Shown piece after piece: positions 12,001 to 27,000 of a stretch of DNA of 64,000 bases. This DNA comes from Sclerodactyla briareus. Taxonomy: Eukaryota > Echinodermata > Holothuroidea > Dendrochirotida > Sclerodactylidae. Numbering within the stretch: position 1 is the first letter of the stretch; each line of letters begins with the position of its first letter. The position numbers were made by a program, and so were the translations under genes. Location: positions 62,001 through 126,000 of the forward strand of contig JAODTK010005808.1 in the NCBI GenBank assembly GCA_026419785.1. Reading direction: 5' to 3'. The notes below the pieces were generated by a model. The model was given only the letters and a program-made list of their open reading frames with translations, searched no databases and had not been told where the DNA came from.

Positions 12001-15000
12001 CTTTTTAGATAGTGGCCTTATCTCGGTTACATAAGTATCATGTTATCTTTCTTTCTGTCATTATACTCTCATTGTATCCAGTTGGCGCCTGTACTATGTT
12101 TATGTCCATGATACTGGTATTCCTAATTATACACTCTATTTTACCATCCTGTTTGACAGAATTTTGAAAATATGAAACTGTTTGCTCCTGTCTTTGGTTG
12201 ATTCGTTGACCCTTGCTCTTTTGTGTATCCTGTCCACTGTTCTCTGGACGGGTGGATGTTAGCTCCTACTATTAACTCATTTGCTTTTGGATATATGAAA
12301 ACGGAACTGATTGGACAGAAATTTATGTTATATCCTTTTTTTATCTCATCTATCGAATGATGTGCTGAAGCTCCAGATGTGGCGAGAACGCCCTCTGTGA
12401 GAACACCTCCCCTGGTTTCCGATGTAGATGTCTAGATGGCTATGATCAGAATGGAACTGACTGTGTTGGTAAGAAGTTTAGTGAATCAGATGACAAGTTG
12501 ATAAAATTGATCAGGCCCCAGCTGAGTAGCAAATCAAAAGTGTCCACAATGAGGAAACACAGACATCATTTTCGACGATATTCATCTTGCTGGGTCCATA
12601 GTGTGCAAATAATGTCTATCCAGTACATTTGCAATCAAGACCATCAGCCTTGGATACTGATTATTGCTTAACAGTAACTATTCAACCACCTTCCCAATAA
12701 TGTTATGTACCCAAACTTTTGTGATATTCATTGCTGCAGAGTGTTTTTTCTTAACATTCTGTTCTACCCCAGTCGAAAAATGATTGAAGTCATCTGGACG
12801 AGGCATTAGCAGCCTGCACTCCATCATCCTAAAGCCAATTCTCCTTGCACAGTTGCTGTCTGAAACCTGTATTTCTTCACTCCACACTGAAAAAAATCAT
12901 CTTTGACGTGCTTATTCCATTCACATATCAAGACGAGTGTTCCTGAATCCCGTATCACTGCTGCTTCATGTATCAACACCCCTGGATCGTTCCTCTGCCG
13001 ATGTCCTCTGGGGTACTTCGGGGATGGCAGAGTTGGATCCTACGGATGCCACGATGTTAACGAATGCTTTGAACAGGAGGACATCTGCCCAGAGTTTTCT
13101 ACCATGTAATCAAACAGTCGTGGCACGTATTCATGCGAATGTTTTCTCCGGGACCGTCCAGAGGAGTAAGTCTGCATAGGTAAGGAGGATCTATCAATTG
13201 TAACTAGACATGTGCAGGCGGGTAAAGCGACGACGTGTATATCCCGCACAAATGGCTTTTCAGATGTTGACCTCTTTTGAAGGAAGCACATGAAAGCTTG
13301 ATGTCTGCGGTTTGTTTGACTTCCGGGGACTGTGAAATGCTCCTTTTACCTGTGTTCAGGGACCAAAACTGTCCAAGTTTTTTTTTTTTGAAATCTGAAA
13401 AGGAAAAAAAAAAAATCACGAATTGAAACCGCGGAATGGACTCTGGTGACCTTGAAATCAATATCATGTTTTGCCAGAACCCAACTTTTCATCCCACCTA
13501 ACAAGTTTCATGTAAATCTGACTAACTCTGTTTTTCGCAAAAAAACCCCCACAAATTTGACCTCCAGCTGACCTTGAAAACATTATCAGGATTTCGGGAC
13601 CACTTGTTGTGTCCCCACCACCAAGTTTTGTGTAAATCGACTAACTCTGTAATTCGTTGTAAAACCTGCAAAATAGAGGGCAACAGGCATGTACAATGAC
13701 ACGTTCGAACCATCCAAGATTTTACTAAGACGGAACAGGTGTCCACAAGTTTCGGATCGAGATCGATCGGATAAAGCGGTAAAGAGCTATTGCGCTATAA
13801 CACCTAAGTTTCCGAAGGCGGCGGCAGAGACGGCGGCCTACACCCCAAAACCAAATATCCCCGAACACGTACCAGTGGTGCGTGGGTATAATTAGTAATT
13901 TTGTACATTATAAATGTGAACATCGCGAAGGTGCTCCAAGTACCATCAGGGAGCAACTTGAATATTTGTCACATTTTTAGTGGGGGTTGGGGGTGGGGGT
14001 AGGAGGGACCAAGATCCTGTGGACAAAGTCAGTGTGAAGCATTGTTGAAAATCCATTGTAACAAAACTCTAGATGCGGAATTGATGAAAAACATTCACGA
14101 ATTACATGAGGAGACTTTTCATTCATTTTACATGTGCTACATACATATCCTATACTGTTATATATTTCTTTGTTGATGAACCTATTAGTTTGGGTAAAGA
14201 TAGCTTGGGCGGATCCAAGTTGAAATTTGTTGTTCTTATTACTTCCCCAATTGGTTTTTGGAGTGAATTGGGGCCTTATCCAGTAAAAATAGGAAAATGG
14301 ATATTTTGTTTTGATCAGGATAGCATGGATGACCCCACCTCGATGGTGGATGTATCAAGCTCGTACTTGGTGTGTGGGCTCCTTATAGTTAGTACACAGA
14401 CCGTTGTTTCAGGGCCTGGTCAAAGAAGTAGAGGGTCAGGGTCTTAAACATAATTGTAAACCTATCGATTGAAAATTGAAAACATGAAAAGTTTATATTT
14501 CGCCTTTTGACTTGGACTTAGAACAAAAACACCAGTTGGAGCAGGTTCCTATGGAGTTGAGGGACACTATCGTCTTTGCGGTCAGGTCACTGAGGTCAAC
14601 AGAGGTTTAAGTCTGAAAACCTGTGAACGCAGTGATCAGTGATTCTGAATGCTTGGCCTGATCAAGATAAGATTTGGTATGAGGCTAATGAGGAGTGGTA
14701 CACTAAACGATTGTTTGGGTAGTATGGTGTCTCTCTGGTAAAATAATGGGAAAAAAATAGGAAAACTTGTTTTTTAGTGAATTCTGGCTTTTGAACAAAT
14801 CAACTCAAACCCCATCTGAAGGATTAGGCTTTATACTTGTATGTGGGTGCCCAAATGAGTTCATACAGGCTAAAGGTTATTGCGGTCTGTAGAGTGGAAG
14901 TCTTGTTAATTTGCAGCTGTATGTAAAAACTGAGTCAAGAATCACTAAACTCTCTAGCTTCCTTGTGGTTCTACTCATCTGGAAACAATTTCATTCACAC

Positions 15001-18000
15001 CACCAGTAATGCCTTGTTAATTGCATTGACGTGCTCACAATACCCAGTGAGTGGTAAGTAGTGTGGCTCATTGGTCATATCTGAAGTGACTCACCTGTGC
15101 AAACCTTCCCTGAATGGTCAGTCGCAATGCTGACTCCAGGGGTTGAATTCATTTGGATTATGTAGAAGACAATAGAAAATCGGTCTACTCAGTGGGTCGT
15201 TTCACAAACAGTAAAGGTATCGAGTGACTGAGAGGTGTGTCAATTAGGAATTAATTAACGCGGGAGCGGGTTCTATATTACTGAATAATGCACAACCGGG
15301 GGTTATTCAAGGAGGCACGATGGCGCAGCATTATAGAATTAACCCCGAAGAGTGCATTATTATGTGGATGATGAAAACCACCATTGACTGTTGATTAACC
15401 ACGTTCCTTCATACAATGTGAAATTCAGTTTGAATATTGTCAAACGTTTTACCACTCTATGATGACATTGCAAAGAGCCTTGTACATGCTTGAAATAAAT
15501 CATAATAAGGAGGCTGGTAATCACATTAATTTTAATCATGGCCATATAATGCACAATGGTAGCTAACATAGCCAATATGTGAGTAGTGGCGTTCAATTTG
15601 TAAAGTTGTGAGAATGTGCATGTTGACACTACATAAGCAAAATGATACACCAGGCGATCGCCGTGCACATCTATATTGCATTAATTGCTGTGCATTGGAC
15701 ACCGTGCAGTAACTGCTGGTTAAATGGACATCAGCTTACCTGATTCCAGCCCCAATGAGAGGGGAGTGCGTGAGTATGAATGTCCAACCGGATATGGGGG
15801 ATGCATCATGCAGTTGAAAAGTGCATAAAAGGATGATTATATACTACGACCAAGTGAATAGCCATTTTTTCATTCCTTCACGAAGTCGAGGAATCTATGC
15901 AGTCATGAAAAGGGCTTGTGTGTTGGTACGTGTGTGTGTGTGAGGCCTAAGCCTTGTAAACACGAGTACTCAAACCCAAATTGAAGGGATACAAGTTCAT
16001 ACTTGGCTATATGGGTTCCTCATAATTACTACATGATCCCTAGTTTTTTTGGGTAGGGTTCAAATGGTCATCCCTCATCAAGAGAGTCAAAGTCGAAAAT
16101 CTTGTGACCCGATACAGTCCAGAACTGGTCCGACCGGGTGTGGTGTATCTTTGGTATGCCCGCCTTTCCTCTTGATGTTTATGGGATCTCAGGAACCCTA
16201 TTGTCTATTGTGTGTATACCGGGAATTAGATTTGAGGAAAAAAAATATGAAAAATCTAGGATTCAGCAAATTTCAGCTTTCTTAACATGACTTAACATAA
16301 CTTGACCCCACATGATTGGATGCATCTAATACGTGTATATGGGGTTCTCCATAATGAGTGCAAGAATCCTATTGTTTTGGGTCAGGGTCAAAGGTCATCT
16401 GAGGTCCAAGAGAGGTCAAGTCTTGAAATCTTGTCAGTCCCTGCCGTTATCCACTCAGGGTTGGGTATTAGTATGCCAGCCTCATTCATGTGGGAAACAG
16501 AAACTTTCAATTTGTTGATGTACTTGGAGCCAGTCCTGGGATGTAATGGGGATATTTGAGATTGATATTTTGCTAACTGTTAGCTTTTTTACCAACATGG
16601 ATGTACGCTTCATCTTGTACATGTGAGGTCCCGATTTTGACGACTACCTACAAATGATTCCTATTGTAATCTTGACAATCACTACAGCTTGACTCAGTCA
16701 GGATCAGTCAGGAATACCTAGGACCTTTCGCTTTTTTTGGTTTTATGCGCATTTGACGAATGCTAGGGAGGCAGATCACACCTGTGAGAGTGCACCGTCC
16801 ACATGTATTAACAACGGTGGGTTCCTGTATTCATGTCTGGTGTGCAATGAGGCGGTTCCTTCACCTATGCATCGCCCGAATGGTGCCAGGTCGTGACCAC
16901 GGTGCTTGTGTACAGTAATGGGAACTGCGCACACGTGTGTGTAAATGGTTTTGAGTTGTCAATGCAGTATTAACACTACGAAGAGTGAGAATGATCACCG
17001 CCTCCCTGCATCATCCTGTAGTCAAACCGTGTAAGTTGGGATCAAGTTTATTTATCTCGACGGTGAATTCATCAGTTCTAATAATTACATCACGGGTATG
17101 TTTCACACTGCGAGGCATGTAGTCCTAGAAAGAAAAATGTCTCTCACGCATGCTTGAGGGGGATTGCACTCATTGTGTGATATTACATGCACACACTGTG
17201 CACTTTTCACATCTATATTGCTCTACCAGAGTTTCTCTGCAATGTTTACCCATAACAATGCATTGCCTGCCTTCGAGTTGTGGTTCGCACGTGGATACTT
17301 TTTCTCTTCAAACATTCAGTTTTTCCTCTCCTGTCCTATAACACTCCCTACACGAGTTTAAACTGAAACAATCTCAACAGGCGGCAACTGCTAGAACCTC
17401 CAAATTTGGCTATGTTGGTCTTGTATGTCCTCTTTGCCCCATGTGCTAGTTTTTAAAGCGAATGGGTTTCCATGACCATAGCACATTCCCTTCAAATGAA
17501 TCACTGAGGTTTATCTTGTTTACCATGGCAGCTTTCACTGGCACCATTACGGCATTGCATGTATCTGGCCATGACAATGATCTTGCAACAAAGATATTGT
17601 ATTCTACCATTTGTCTGGTGATTTTCTTGGAACACAGCGCTACGGATGTTCTTTTTTTTTTCAAGTCAAGAGAATTGAACTTGGAGAGGTTCAGTCAGTA
17701 GTGAACCCTTAAAAATATTCAAGCATAAATTTGAAGCAAATCCCACCCAATGGTTGTCACGCGGCACTAAAACATGATAGTCGGATCGGCCTAATTACAA
17801 CCATTCTCTATGCTTCTCTTATAGATATTGATGAGTGTGAGCTGGGAGTTTGGCGGGGGGGGGAATGCCATGAACAGGCCAGAAGCCCCACGAGATTTGG
17901 AGGTTACATATGCACATGTAGAGATGGTTACTATGGCGATGGGCGCACCCTGTTCAGGTTAATAAATGTCGCCGTTTTAGCAGGCAACTGTTATAGAAAC

Positions 18001-21000
18001 AAATGCGTGATTTTTTTTTTCAATCTGCGGAATCATTACAGTGAATATCATGGTGTTGTTTTCATTTTTGCCTGCTACCAAACCGCCTAATTTCATTCGT
18101 ATACGCATATTTTTGTACTTCCTTCCCGCTCCTCAGATGTGGAAGATGTAGCCAGATTCCATGTGCTCATACTGCCAAATAGATCTGCTAAATCTTGAGG
18201 GCCGTCATTAAGTGTGTCTGCCAATTTGGATTCGTCCAAAGTGGACAGCGTGATTGTATTCAGGGTAATGGGAGCCTTCTACCTGCAGTATTTGTATTTT
18301 TGGATTGCTCATATTTGCTCGCATAAACAAAATACTACCTATGCCTGTCAGTGTGGCAGGATAATATTCCAACTGCTCAACAACTAGCATAAAGAGATTT
18401 CTATTTGCTAGTTTCCCTGACCTATGAAGATATTGCCAATAAACACTATCTATTTCTTGTCTTGGCTTGCCAATTGGGTTTTTTTGTTATGCAGAACGTT
18501 ACGTTTTCATTCTTTGTGTGATCATGATTAGATTCCATGTAACTTTTTATGATATTGTGAATGTTGTAAGAATGTTGCATAATAATAGGAAACTTTCAGT
18601 GAGCTTCAGCTATTGAACCGGAATGCTCTTTTGCTAGAAAGAGTTGATATTTTTCGATACGAGTTGAGATTTCTCACTTATAAAACAAGACATGTGCAGG
18701 CGGGGGGTTAAACTGACAAGTTTGGTATTCCCTGCAGAAATGCCCTTGTGGTTTCGGTTAAAGAAGCAATACATTTGCCCCCTGGTGACTTTGAAGATAC
18801 CAGGACCAACTGTAGTCCACAAGTTTTGGTAAATAATGACCTCATGTACTGAAATGACCTTCATATTATTATGGACTAACTAACAGTCCACTTCCACCAA
18901 GTGTCTTGTAAAATCCAACAAAGTTAGGAAAATCATGAAGAAAAAAACAACTACACCAATTTTCACACTTTATGGAATTGAATTATAAAGTAGCCTTGTT
19001 TATGGTGAAATAAACCGAAAAACCGATTATGCTGACAAAAATAAGACAGATGTGATGAGAAAATTAGCATAAAAAATCTTCGATTAATTCTATTCATTGT
19101 TCAACCCCAACAATAGGGTGTGAATAGGAATTTGACTGTAATTTCTGGTTTACTCATTGAAATTGCTAGTATAATAATTTCCAACTGCAATGGTCTATCT
19201 ATTATCAGAGGCCTGTTACCGTACAGAATGAACATTGAGATGAAGATCTCAAAGGCCTAGAGACCAGAGTCTACCATAACCTCATTGACGATGCAAAGTT
19301 GGCAACCCTAACAGACGATGTAGGTATCCCTTTGGTTTTGCCTCAAGTACCGTGACTTGAAAAAGTACATTGGGTCATGTGAATATGACTTGCCCTTTGA
19401 GAAATTCCTATCATTTCACAACTATGGAACACCCTCACAACCTTTTTCAGCCTATCCATGTGCCCTTATTGAAGAGGCACAATAAGCTATTGCAAATTTT
19501 GCTTTATGACATTACGAGGGGGACTGGGGGATCCTCTGTGAGATAAGTCCAATGTTACATGTGAAGACCTTGTAACAACAAAACTTATGTGATCTGGACT
19601 TGAAAAATAGTTCTCAAAGTATAGAATGAGAAATTCTTTCATTTTAGGGCTACCGTTTTCTCTTTCAGTATTAGGTGCAAAGTTGCAGCATTTACGTTAT
19701 AAGTCTTTGGGGCCTCTGATCAATACCCCCTCCCATGACCACCATAACTTCTTCGAATCCATGAGAATTGGGAATAATCAAATTGGGTGTGCAATGATGT
19801 ATCCTTTTTTCACATGTGCTAGTTTGACAAGAAATCTGGTTACAAGACCATTTAGCTTCAACTTATGCTGCGATATTGTGTATATGGACGAGGACATTAG
19901 CAGCAAGTCCCTGTGTGAATGATAAACATTCCTAGCTCAAAATTGTCACATGATTCATGCTTGATCCATTTCTCAATCGATCAATGTACCCAATCCACTC
20001 AAGCCAATGTATGATATATGACATCTGTGGACTGAGGGGGAAAGCCTCCTCTGCAAGATTGGTGTTGAGATGGATCCCAAGAGTCTGTAGGCTTGTTAAC
20101 TAAAGGGGATCGAATCAGCTCGGTCGGTAAGATATCAGACTGCAGAACGAAAGGTTATGGGTTAGATCCCACAACCATCAGCTTCTCTGGTGTGTCATTG
20201 AGCAAAGCACTTGTCTTTGAGCCCACACCAACCAGTTGATAATTTGGTGACCTTTGAGGACGCTGAGTACATCCTGCGCTTATACACTCTTCGGGATTGT
20301 TGGAAAGTGTACCGGCCCCATTAATCTGTGTTAATATTTAACGATGTAAAAACCCTCGTATAAGCCAAATTGATAGTAATAACTATAAACATGAAGTGGT
20401 CTAATTTAACTTCCAGAGGGGAAACCCCTTCTTGGATTCTTCCATCGGTCTCGGTCACACCGAACCTCATGTAGCCAGGTGCAGATATTGAATGGAAAAG
20501 ATCATCATGCTTGTTGTATTGTGAGTTTAGCAATGCTTGAATGTTTCGGTATGTGGAACAAAGTTTAAAGAATGATTTTGGCTGTAACCTCAAACAGATT
20601 AGAATGATGCTCTCTGGGTCCACTATAGCATCAGACCGTGCTCAACATGAGGATCACCACTTCAAGATGATTGCTCAGGAAAATAGCGCCAAATCTCCGC
20701 TTATAGTCTTGTCCCCATCAACCCAGGCATTATCATTAGAAGATATTGTTAATGCCTTCAACAATAGCCTGAGTGGTCGCCACCAAGCACATCATCCCCC
20801 GCCAGATAGCAGAGTGCTTTCATATCAGCAGAGCTTCCAGGTTTACATCACAGTAGTTCTGTGGCTTTTAGTTTAGACCAGGTTTCCTCCGAGTGGGAAT
20901 GGGTGCAGTTCCACTCTAGAACAAGATATCTCATATCTGTAAATGTGTTTGAATCGTCCAGCATGTATGACAACAAAGTGTACAGGACCTGAAGGGATCC

Positions 21001-24000
21001 TTAGCATACGGTAGTATAATGCCAATAGAAAAGTACCAGCCTAGATGTTTGTTGATGAGTCGCTTTTACTTTTGGGGGGGGGGGGGATTTTTTACATAAA
21101 ACTTTGGTGATATGAACTTTCAGTCCGATCAAGTTGAAATTTGTATTACTTCCTTTTTTGAAATGGAGAAATACAGGAACTTATGTTTTTTCCCGTAGAA
21201 TCGGGAAGGCCCATTTTTTTGTGAAAAAGAGAAATTATGTGAAATATCAATATTCCTGTAGTTTGAAAATCAAGAATGCTTGGTGACAATTGTTCAAATT
21301 GTAGTTGTTTTTACTTTTTCATGGAGAGTACAGTATAACTTTTAGTGTTTATTGGTCTCTTTTCCTTCTAAAAAATTGATTTCTTCTTATATATTTGGGT
21401 TATATGGTGCTTAATGGCCGTCATCGAGCCCATTTTATCTCATGCATTCATACTGAAGCATGGTGAAAATGTTTCGTTGACCTGAACATTGGGTAAATAA
21501 AAATTTGGTGTTCCTACTAGTTTGCAATTATTTCTCCCATCTGGGTTGAGCTTGGAGACTTTGAACTCCTTGATACATATCTCCTCATTCTTTCCGATGC
21601 CATAATCGAACCCATGCAGGACCCTGAACCCAACGACTGCTTCGAGAGGATGTTCCAGCGTTGCATCCATGCTGGAAACGGGTCGCACATGTCACGGGGT
21701 GTCCTCCCAATTTCAGGTACATCGACGACCGCTGCATACCAGACCCCCTGCCATACGGGCGACACACGCCTGTAAACTCGCCAGACATTGTGAGACTGGT
21801 ATCTGCGTCCAGCGGGAAGACTTCCTTCCTCCTCTGCGAGACATGTAGCCACGGGTTCGTTTCCGAGGACACTGACATGGCATAACCAGACCCGTGCACC
21901 GACGGGCAACATACAATGCGACAAGCAGAACTTCAACACGTGTATACCCGACGGAACAAACAGATTCCACTGTGAAGACTGAAGCCTGGATTTCAACTGC
22001 AGATTGCCTCTGTGCTGCAGAGTACTGTGAGGACGGTCTCTTTTTTCATCCGTACATTTCGTATGATTTTTAGCTAACAAAAAGAAAAATGCGTGAATAT
22101 TTGGGCTTGTGCATGTGAGGCATAGGTCTATATTCGTGGCACTAGAGTATCGGCAATGGTTTGAACTATTTCAGGTTTTTTTGCCATTTTCTCCCCAGGT
22201 ATGAGAAATGCCTGGAGCTGCCTAACTGCTGCTCGTAAATGGTGGCGCTTAGCCTTGCCAATCCTTATTTTTAGTGCCACTATTTAAATTTTGATTGAAT
22301 AACGATTATAATATGTAGTCCTATATGCACACTATCCTCTAATAGCTGTTCAAGGGGTTTTACAGCATTACCTCAAAGCGCTTTGGAACCAGGTAAGCAC
22401 TCGAGAGAATGTGGCTGCTATTTCACACATTTTTCAGCGCCGGTGTACTCATGTGACTCACAGGTTGGGTACGACTGGACTCGAACCCGCACCTCTGGAA
22501 TCATGAACTCAAAGTGTTTGACCACTAGGCCACTTCACGATACACTTGTCACTATGCTGAGGGTTTCCAATAGTTCATTACATGTTTCAATTACCTTTGT
22601 TTTCAGGAATTGTACAGTGTTAGTGGTAAGGAACTAGGCAAGTTAAATGTTTACTACGTATACTACTACTGGGCCATCAGCAATTCACTGATTCAAATTG
22701 TGATCATTCTTGATTCCAAATCATTATGTAACTTCATTTTGCTCTTTTGTATCCCGCCTAACAATAAAAATTCTGAATTCTTTCTCAGATGAGAATCCTT
22801 GCCTCAATGGCGCGCAGCACATGTGCGGATAGGTTGTATTTGGAACTGCTCTTCCATGAAGGTAAACGCCTCGTATAGCGCGCAGACTGTCGCCCAGGTA
22901 CAAATGATGAGGTACCACTGTGTTGGTGACCCCTGCCAGCAGGGACTGAATGACTGCCATGAGCGAAACTACGAGAGATGCCTTATCAGGCGGGAGTGAG
23001 GACTTCAATGTGAGATGTGTCAGGTCGGAATACATGGAGAAAGATGGGGAATGTATGCCAACAGGTAAGGAGACAGGAATAGAAGATACTGGTGGTATAT
23101 GGTGGCAGCAGGGATATGATCACTAGTTTATCACAGCAAAACATAAGAGAAATAGTTTTGCCTATCTAGGCAGCTTGTTCCTACAAATTTGACTCTTATT
23201 CATCACAACCTGCTTTTATAACATCTTTCCTTCTTCTTGCTGGAAAGTCCTGAGTTTGATAATTTTGCTCGCAGAAGCATCTCAGAATAGAACCCTCAAA
23301 TTGTTGCTCTAAAAATTGTAGTAGTCAACGTCCAGAGAGATCTGTTTAAGCCTGTAATTTTTATTAGCTCAAACCAGCTATGCTTATAACACACCAGTAG
23401 CTAACATTGGGGCCCACATGTTACCATTCTTTCCATAATCACATACCTATTGGTCATTCAACAAGGTTTAGCTATAGCACGCTTTACAAATAACAAAGGG
23501 TGTTCACCTGATTTTCACTGCCTGACAGTAATATCCTTATATCACAATATTCATATATATTCATTGATATTTATGTATTGACTTTGTCTTGCGTCCATTA
23601 GACGCATAGTAAATCGGGATAACTGTTGGCCAATGAGGGCAGGAGAATAGGCTTTGCAATATACCTAATGGCACAGAGGAGGGAGTACCTAATGTATCTG
23701 AGAGACTGATCAGTAAAACAGGAGGAATGTCAAAATGAAGACTGAACGTAATCCCAACCAGCCACTGCAATTTTTCTTTCTTTAGCTTGGTGATTAGCTA
23801 GTACCTCAAGCATAGTGGGCTCTTTCTGCAAATGCAATAGGACATTTTGAAAATGATTTGCATAATTGTCATATTTTCTGGACTCTGGTTAGCTTAGAAC
23901 AATTCAATCAACTCTGTCTTGATGAATGTGTGCATAAATGTGTGCAGGTGGGTATTTATATCCCCTCTATTTGGGTCTGTTATTCTCTTGTTTTCAGTCA

Positions 24001-27000
24001 GTTGGACATTCAGGCGTTTCCGTGGACAGTAAGGGTACTGCTATTAACGCAGCGTCGAACGTGCGAACTTTCAACACAAGACTGAATGATGTCAGTTCTA
24101 ATCTCTTCAAGGATGTTGAGAGGCATTTCTGTGAAGTTGTAAGTATAGAAATGGAATGCGAGCGAACACTGGACGCATACTTCTCATTTTGGGTAGGGGG
24201 GGGGGAACTGGAAGGGGACCCGTGGATTTCTTGTCTTGGGGAGGGGAGATTTTTTTCAAATAATCAGGGGCCTGGCAGAATGCAATCTGGTGCTACATGA
24301 TCTTTTGTTCAGTAAATAAACTTCTGAGGGTCAATGTGTTGATCAAGTGTTCACCACAAGAATACCAAGGGAAATTCAGCTATTTCCACTCATAACATAT
24401 GAAATGCCATTGTTGTTTTTTGGATGAGATATTCTAAATTAAGACTGTTTCATGGACAATATTGGTAGCAATTTGAAATTGTCAACTGAGAATACCAAAA
24501 ACTAAAGTTTTAAAAAAAATCTCATTCTGTTTATTTTGTTCACTGACAAATATACTCTAGAGCTCTCGAAATTACATACCCTTGATATCACCAAATGCAG
24601 TTTTTTTTGTCCTTAAAGTTCGAGTTTTGTCACACAAATTGGAGGGTTAAATCTCAACTTCCTCAGATCCATATCCTATACCTAATAATTGTATAGAGTC
24701 ATAAAGACACACTCACAAACCATTGGTCCCTCATGCACCATACTGGAACAACAACTTGGTGAATTTTTCACAGTGGCACGCACATTTGTTGTAAGAATAG
24801 AATTGCCCCACACTACTACAAACAACACTTTGCCCCATATCATGCAAAGTTTAAAATTTGGTCATATTTTCCCAAAACTACACCATGTGTGGATACCATC
24901 TATCTCTATTCCCTTTCCCCCCCAATCCGAGTATGAAATCAATGTCAATGAGGGCACAAGTGCATCTAAGTTTGCATAATAATTGAATGTTAAAATTCCC
25001 AAGATTTCCATGCAACCTTCTGGTGTAGGTGGCAAATTTTTACTTGATGGTGTGGTTCTGTGACCCCGTTAGTTAGGATTGGCCCCCCCCACCCCACCCA
25101 CTGAAGGTCAATAATGTGTTTTGTTGAGTTTTCTATTTTCTATTTGCATAATTTGTTCAAATTTCAATTAAGTTAGACAAATGTAGTCTTGTGTGGACTG
25201 TTTTTTTTTGTGGACACTATACAACTATAGCCATGCTTCTGTATGGTGCTTTAGGATTCTGCTGTCTGCTTACTAGCAATTTGCTCTTTCTAGACTAGGA
25301 GGTTGAAAACACACTAAAACACTCACAGAGAGAAACCATTGATACTGAACAGGGCAAGAACATTGAGTTCGAGAACCCATTGTCTTGAAACATACTGACC
25401 GCTGTTCTGCTTGACATGAATTGAAAATGGAGAAGGTAGTGTCGAATGTGAGGATGATGCTATGAGCAGATTTCCACTAGCCTGTTGTTTTAATTCTAGT
25501 AATGATTCAATTCAACTCTTTTCCACGATGTTCATTAATACAAAATTTCTCTTGCTTTTTTGGTCCAGTACACCATGCATTGCGTCCACAGATCCCAAGC
25601 CTCAACAATAACCGGATTCAGTGCTTCGCCCTGGCCTTCAGAGAGGGATCCATCATCTCATTCTTTGCTTTTGACGTTCACGAGGGATAGCAATCTCCTA
25701 CTCGGACCCTCACAGACGCCATCCTTTCGGCGCCATTCTGAACACACGAGGACTACAGATCTACAATAGATAGCCACTAGTAGCCTCACATAGACAGAGC
25801 ATCAGTAGGGTTTGTAGGTAAGCTTCTGATGGTGCCACTTTAAGCCTCACTATAGATGGAGCATCGGTAGAGTTTGTAGGTAAGTCTCTGAGCCACTAGT
25901 AGCCTCATCATAGATGGAGCATCGATACGGTTCGGAGGTAAGGCTTATTATGGTGCACTCGTGCCTCACCATAGCCTGGAAATCGATGGGGTTTGGTAGG
26001 TAAGTTCGGTTGCCAGTAGCTTCACATAGATGGGAAATCGATAGGGTCTGTAGTAGCTTCTGTTGGCCACTCGTACAGCCTTACTATAGAGGGAACTCGA
26101 CAGGGTTTGTGTGTAGGTAAGCTTCTGAAGCCACTCGTAGCCTCACCATATATGGGGTAATTGATAGGGTTGTAGTAAGCTTCTTCTGGTGGGCCACTCT
26201 ATGGCTGGATCACGATTAGTTTCGTAGTAAGCTTCTGGTGCCACTCGTAGCTCATCATTGATGGAGACTCGTATGTTCGTAGTACGCTTCTATTTGGCAC
26301 TCTCCGCCTCATCATTGATGGAGAATCGATAGGGTTTGTAGGTAAGCTTCTGTAGCCCCTTGTATCCGCATCATAGATGGAGCATCAGTACGGTTTGTAG
26401 GTAAGCTTCTGGTGCTACTGTCGCCTCACTATAGATGGGGAATCGATAGGGTTTGTAGGTAAGCTTCTTGTGGCCAACTCCGTAGGTCCCTTACTTACTG
26501 GAGCATCGATAGAGTTTGTAGGTAAGCTTCTTGTGCCCCTCGTAGCCTCACTATAGATGGAGCATCGGTAGGGTTTGTAGGTAAGCTTCTGATGCCACTC
26601 GTAGGCTCACCATAGACGGAAATCGTAGAGTTTGTAGTAAGCTTCTGATCCCACTTGTAAGCCATCCTCCCATAGATGGGAAATCGATAAGGTTTGTAGG
26701 TAAGCTTATGGTGCCACTCTATCCTCACTATAAACCGGAAATCAGTAGGGTTTTGTAGTAGCTTTCTTGGCCACGCCTCCTCACCATGGACAAGCATCGT
26801 AGGGTTTTTTGTAGAGGTAGGCTCCTGAAGCCCATTCATAGCGTCACGGGACAGAGCATCAGTAAGGTCTGTAGGTAAGCTTCTGAAGCTATTCGGCCTT
26901 ACATCAGATGGATCATCGTAGGGTTTGTGGATGAGCCTCTGAAGCCACTTGTAAACCCACGATAGACATAGCACATTGGTAGAGTTTGTAGATAAGTTTT

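Noticed and set aside
21517..22080. 187-codon minus-strand frame
   Set aside because: Antisense to the GC-rich multi-module exon; the + strand carries the ordered cysteine pattern.
22457..22548. Functional tRNA gene on the minus strand
   Set aside because: A and B boxes are present, but the acceptor arms do not pair and the anticodon loop is abnormal; kept only as a tRNA-like relic.
23895..23946. Possible mini-exon [11 protein letters not shown] before the SEA exon
   Set aside because: It would leave an intron of only about 50 bases before 23998 and lacks a full EGF pattern; the phase fits, so it is noted but not called.
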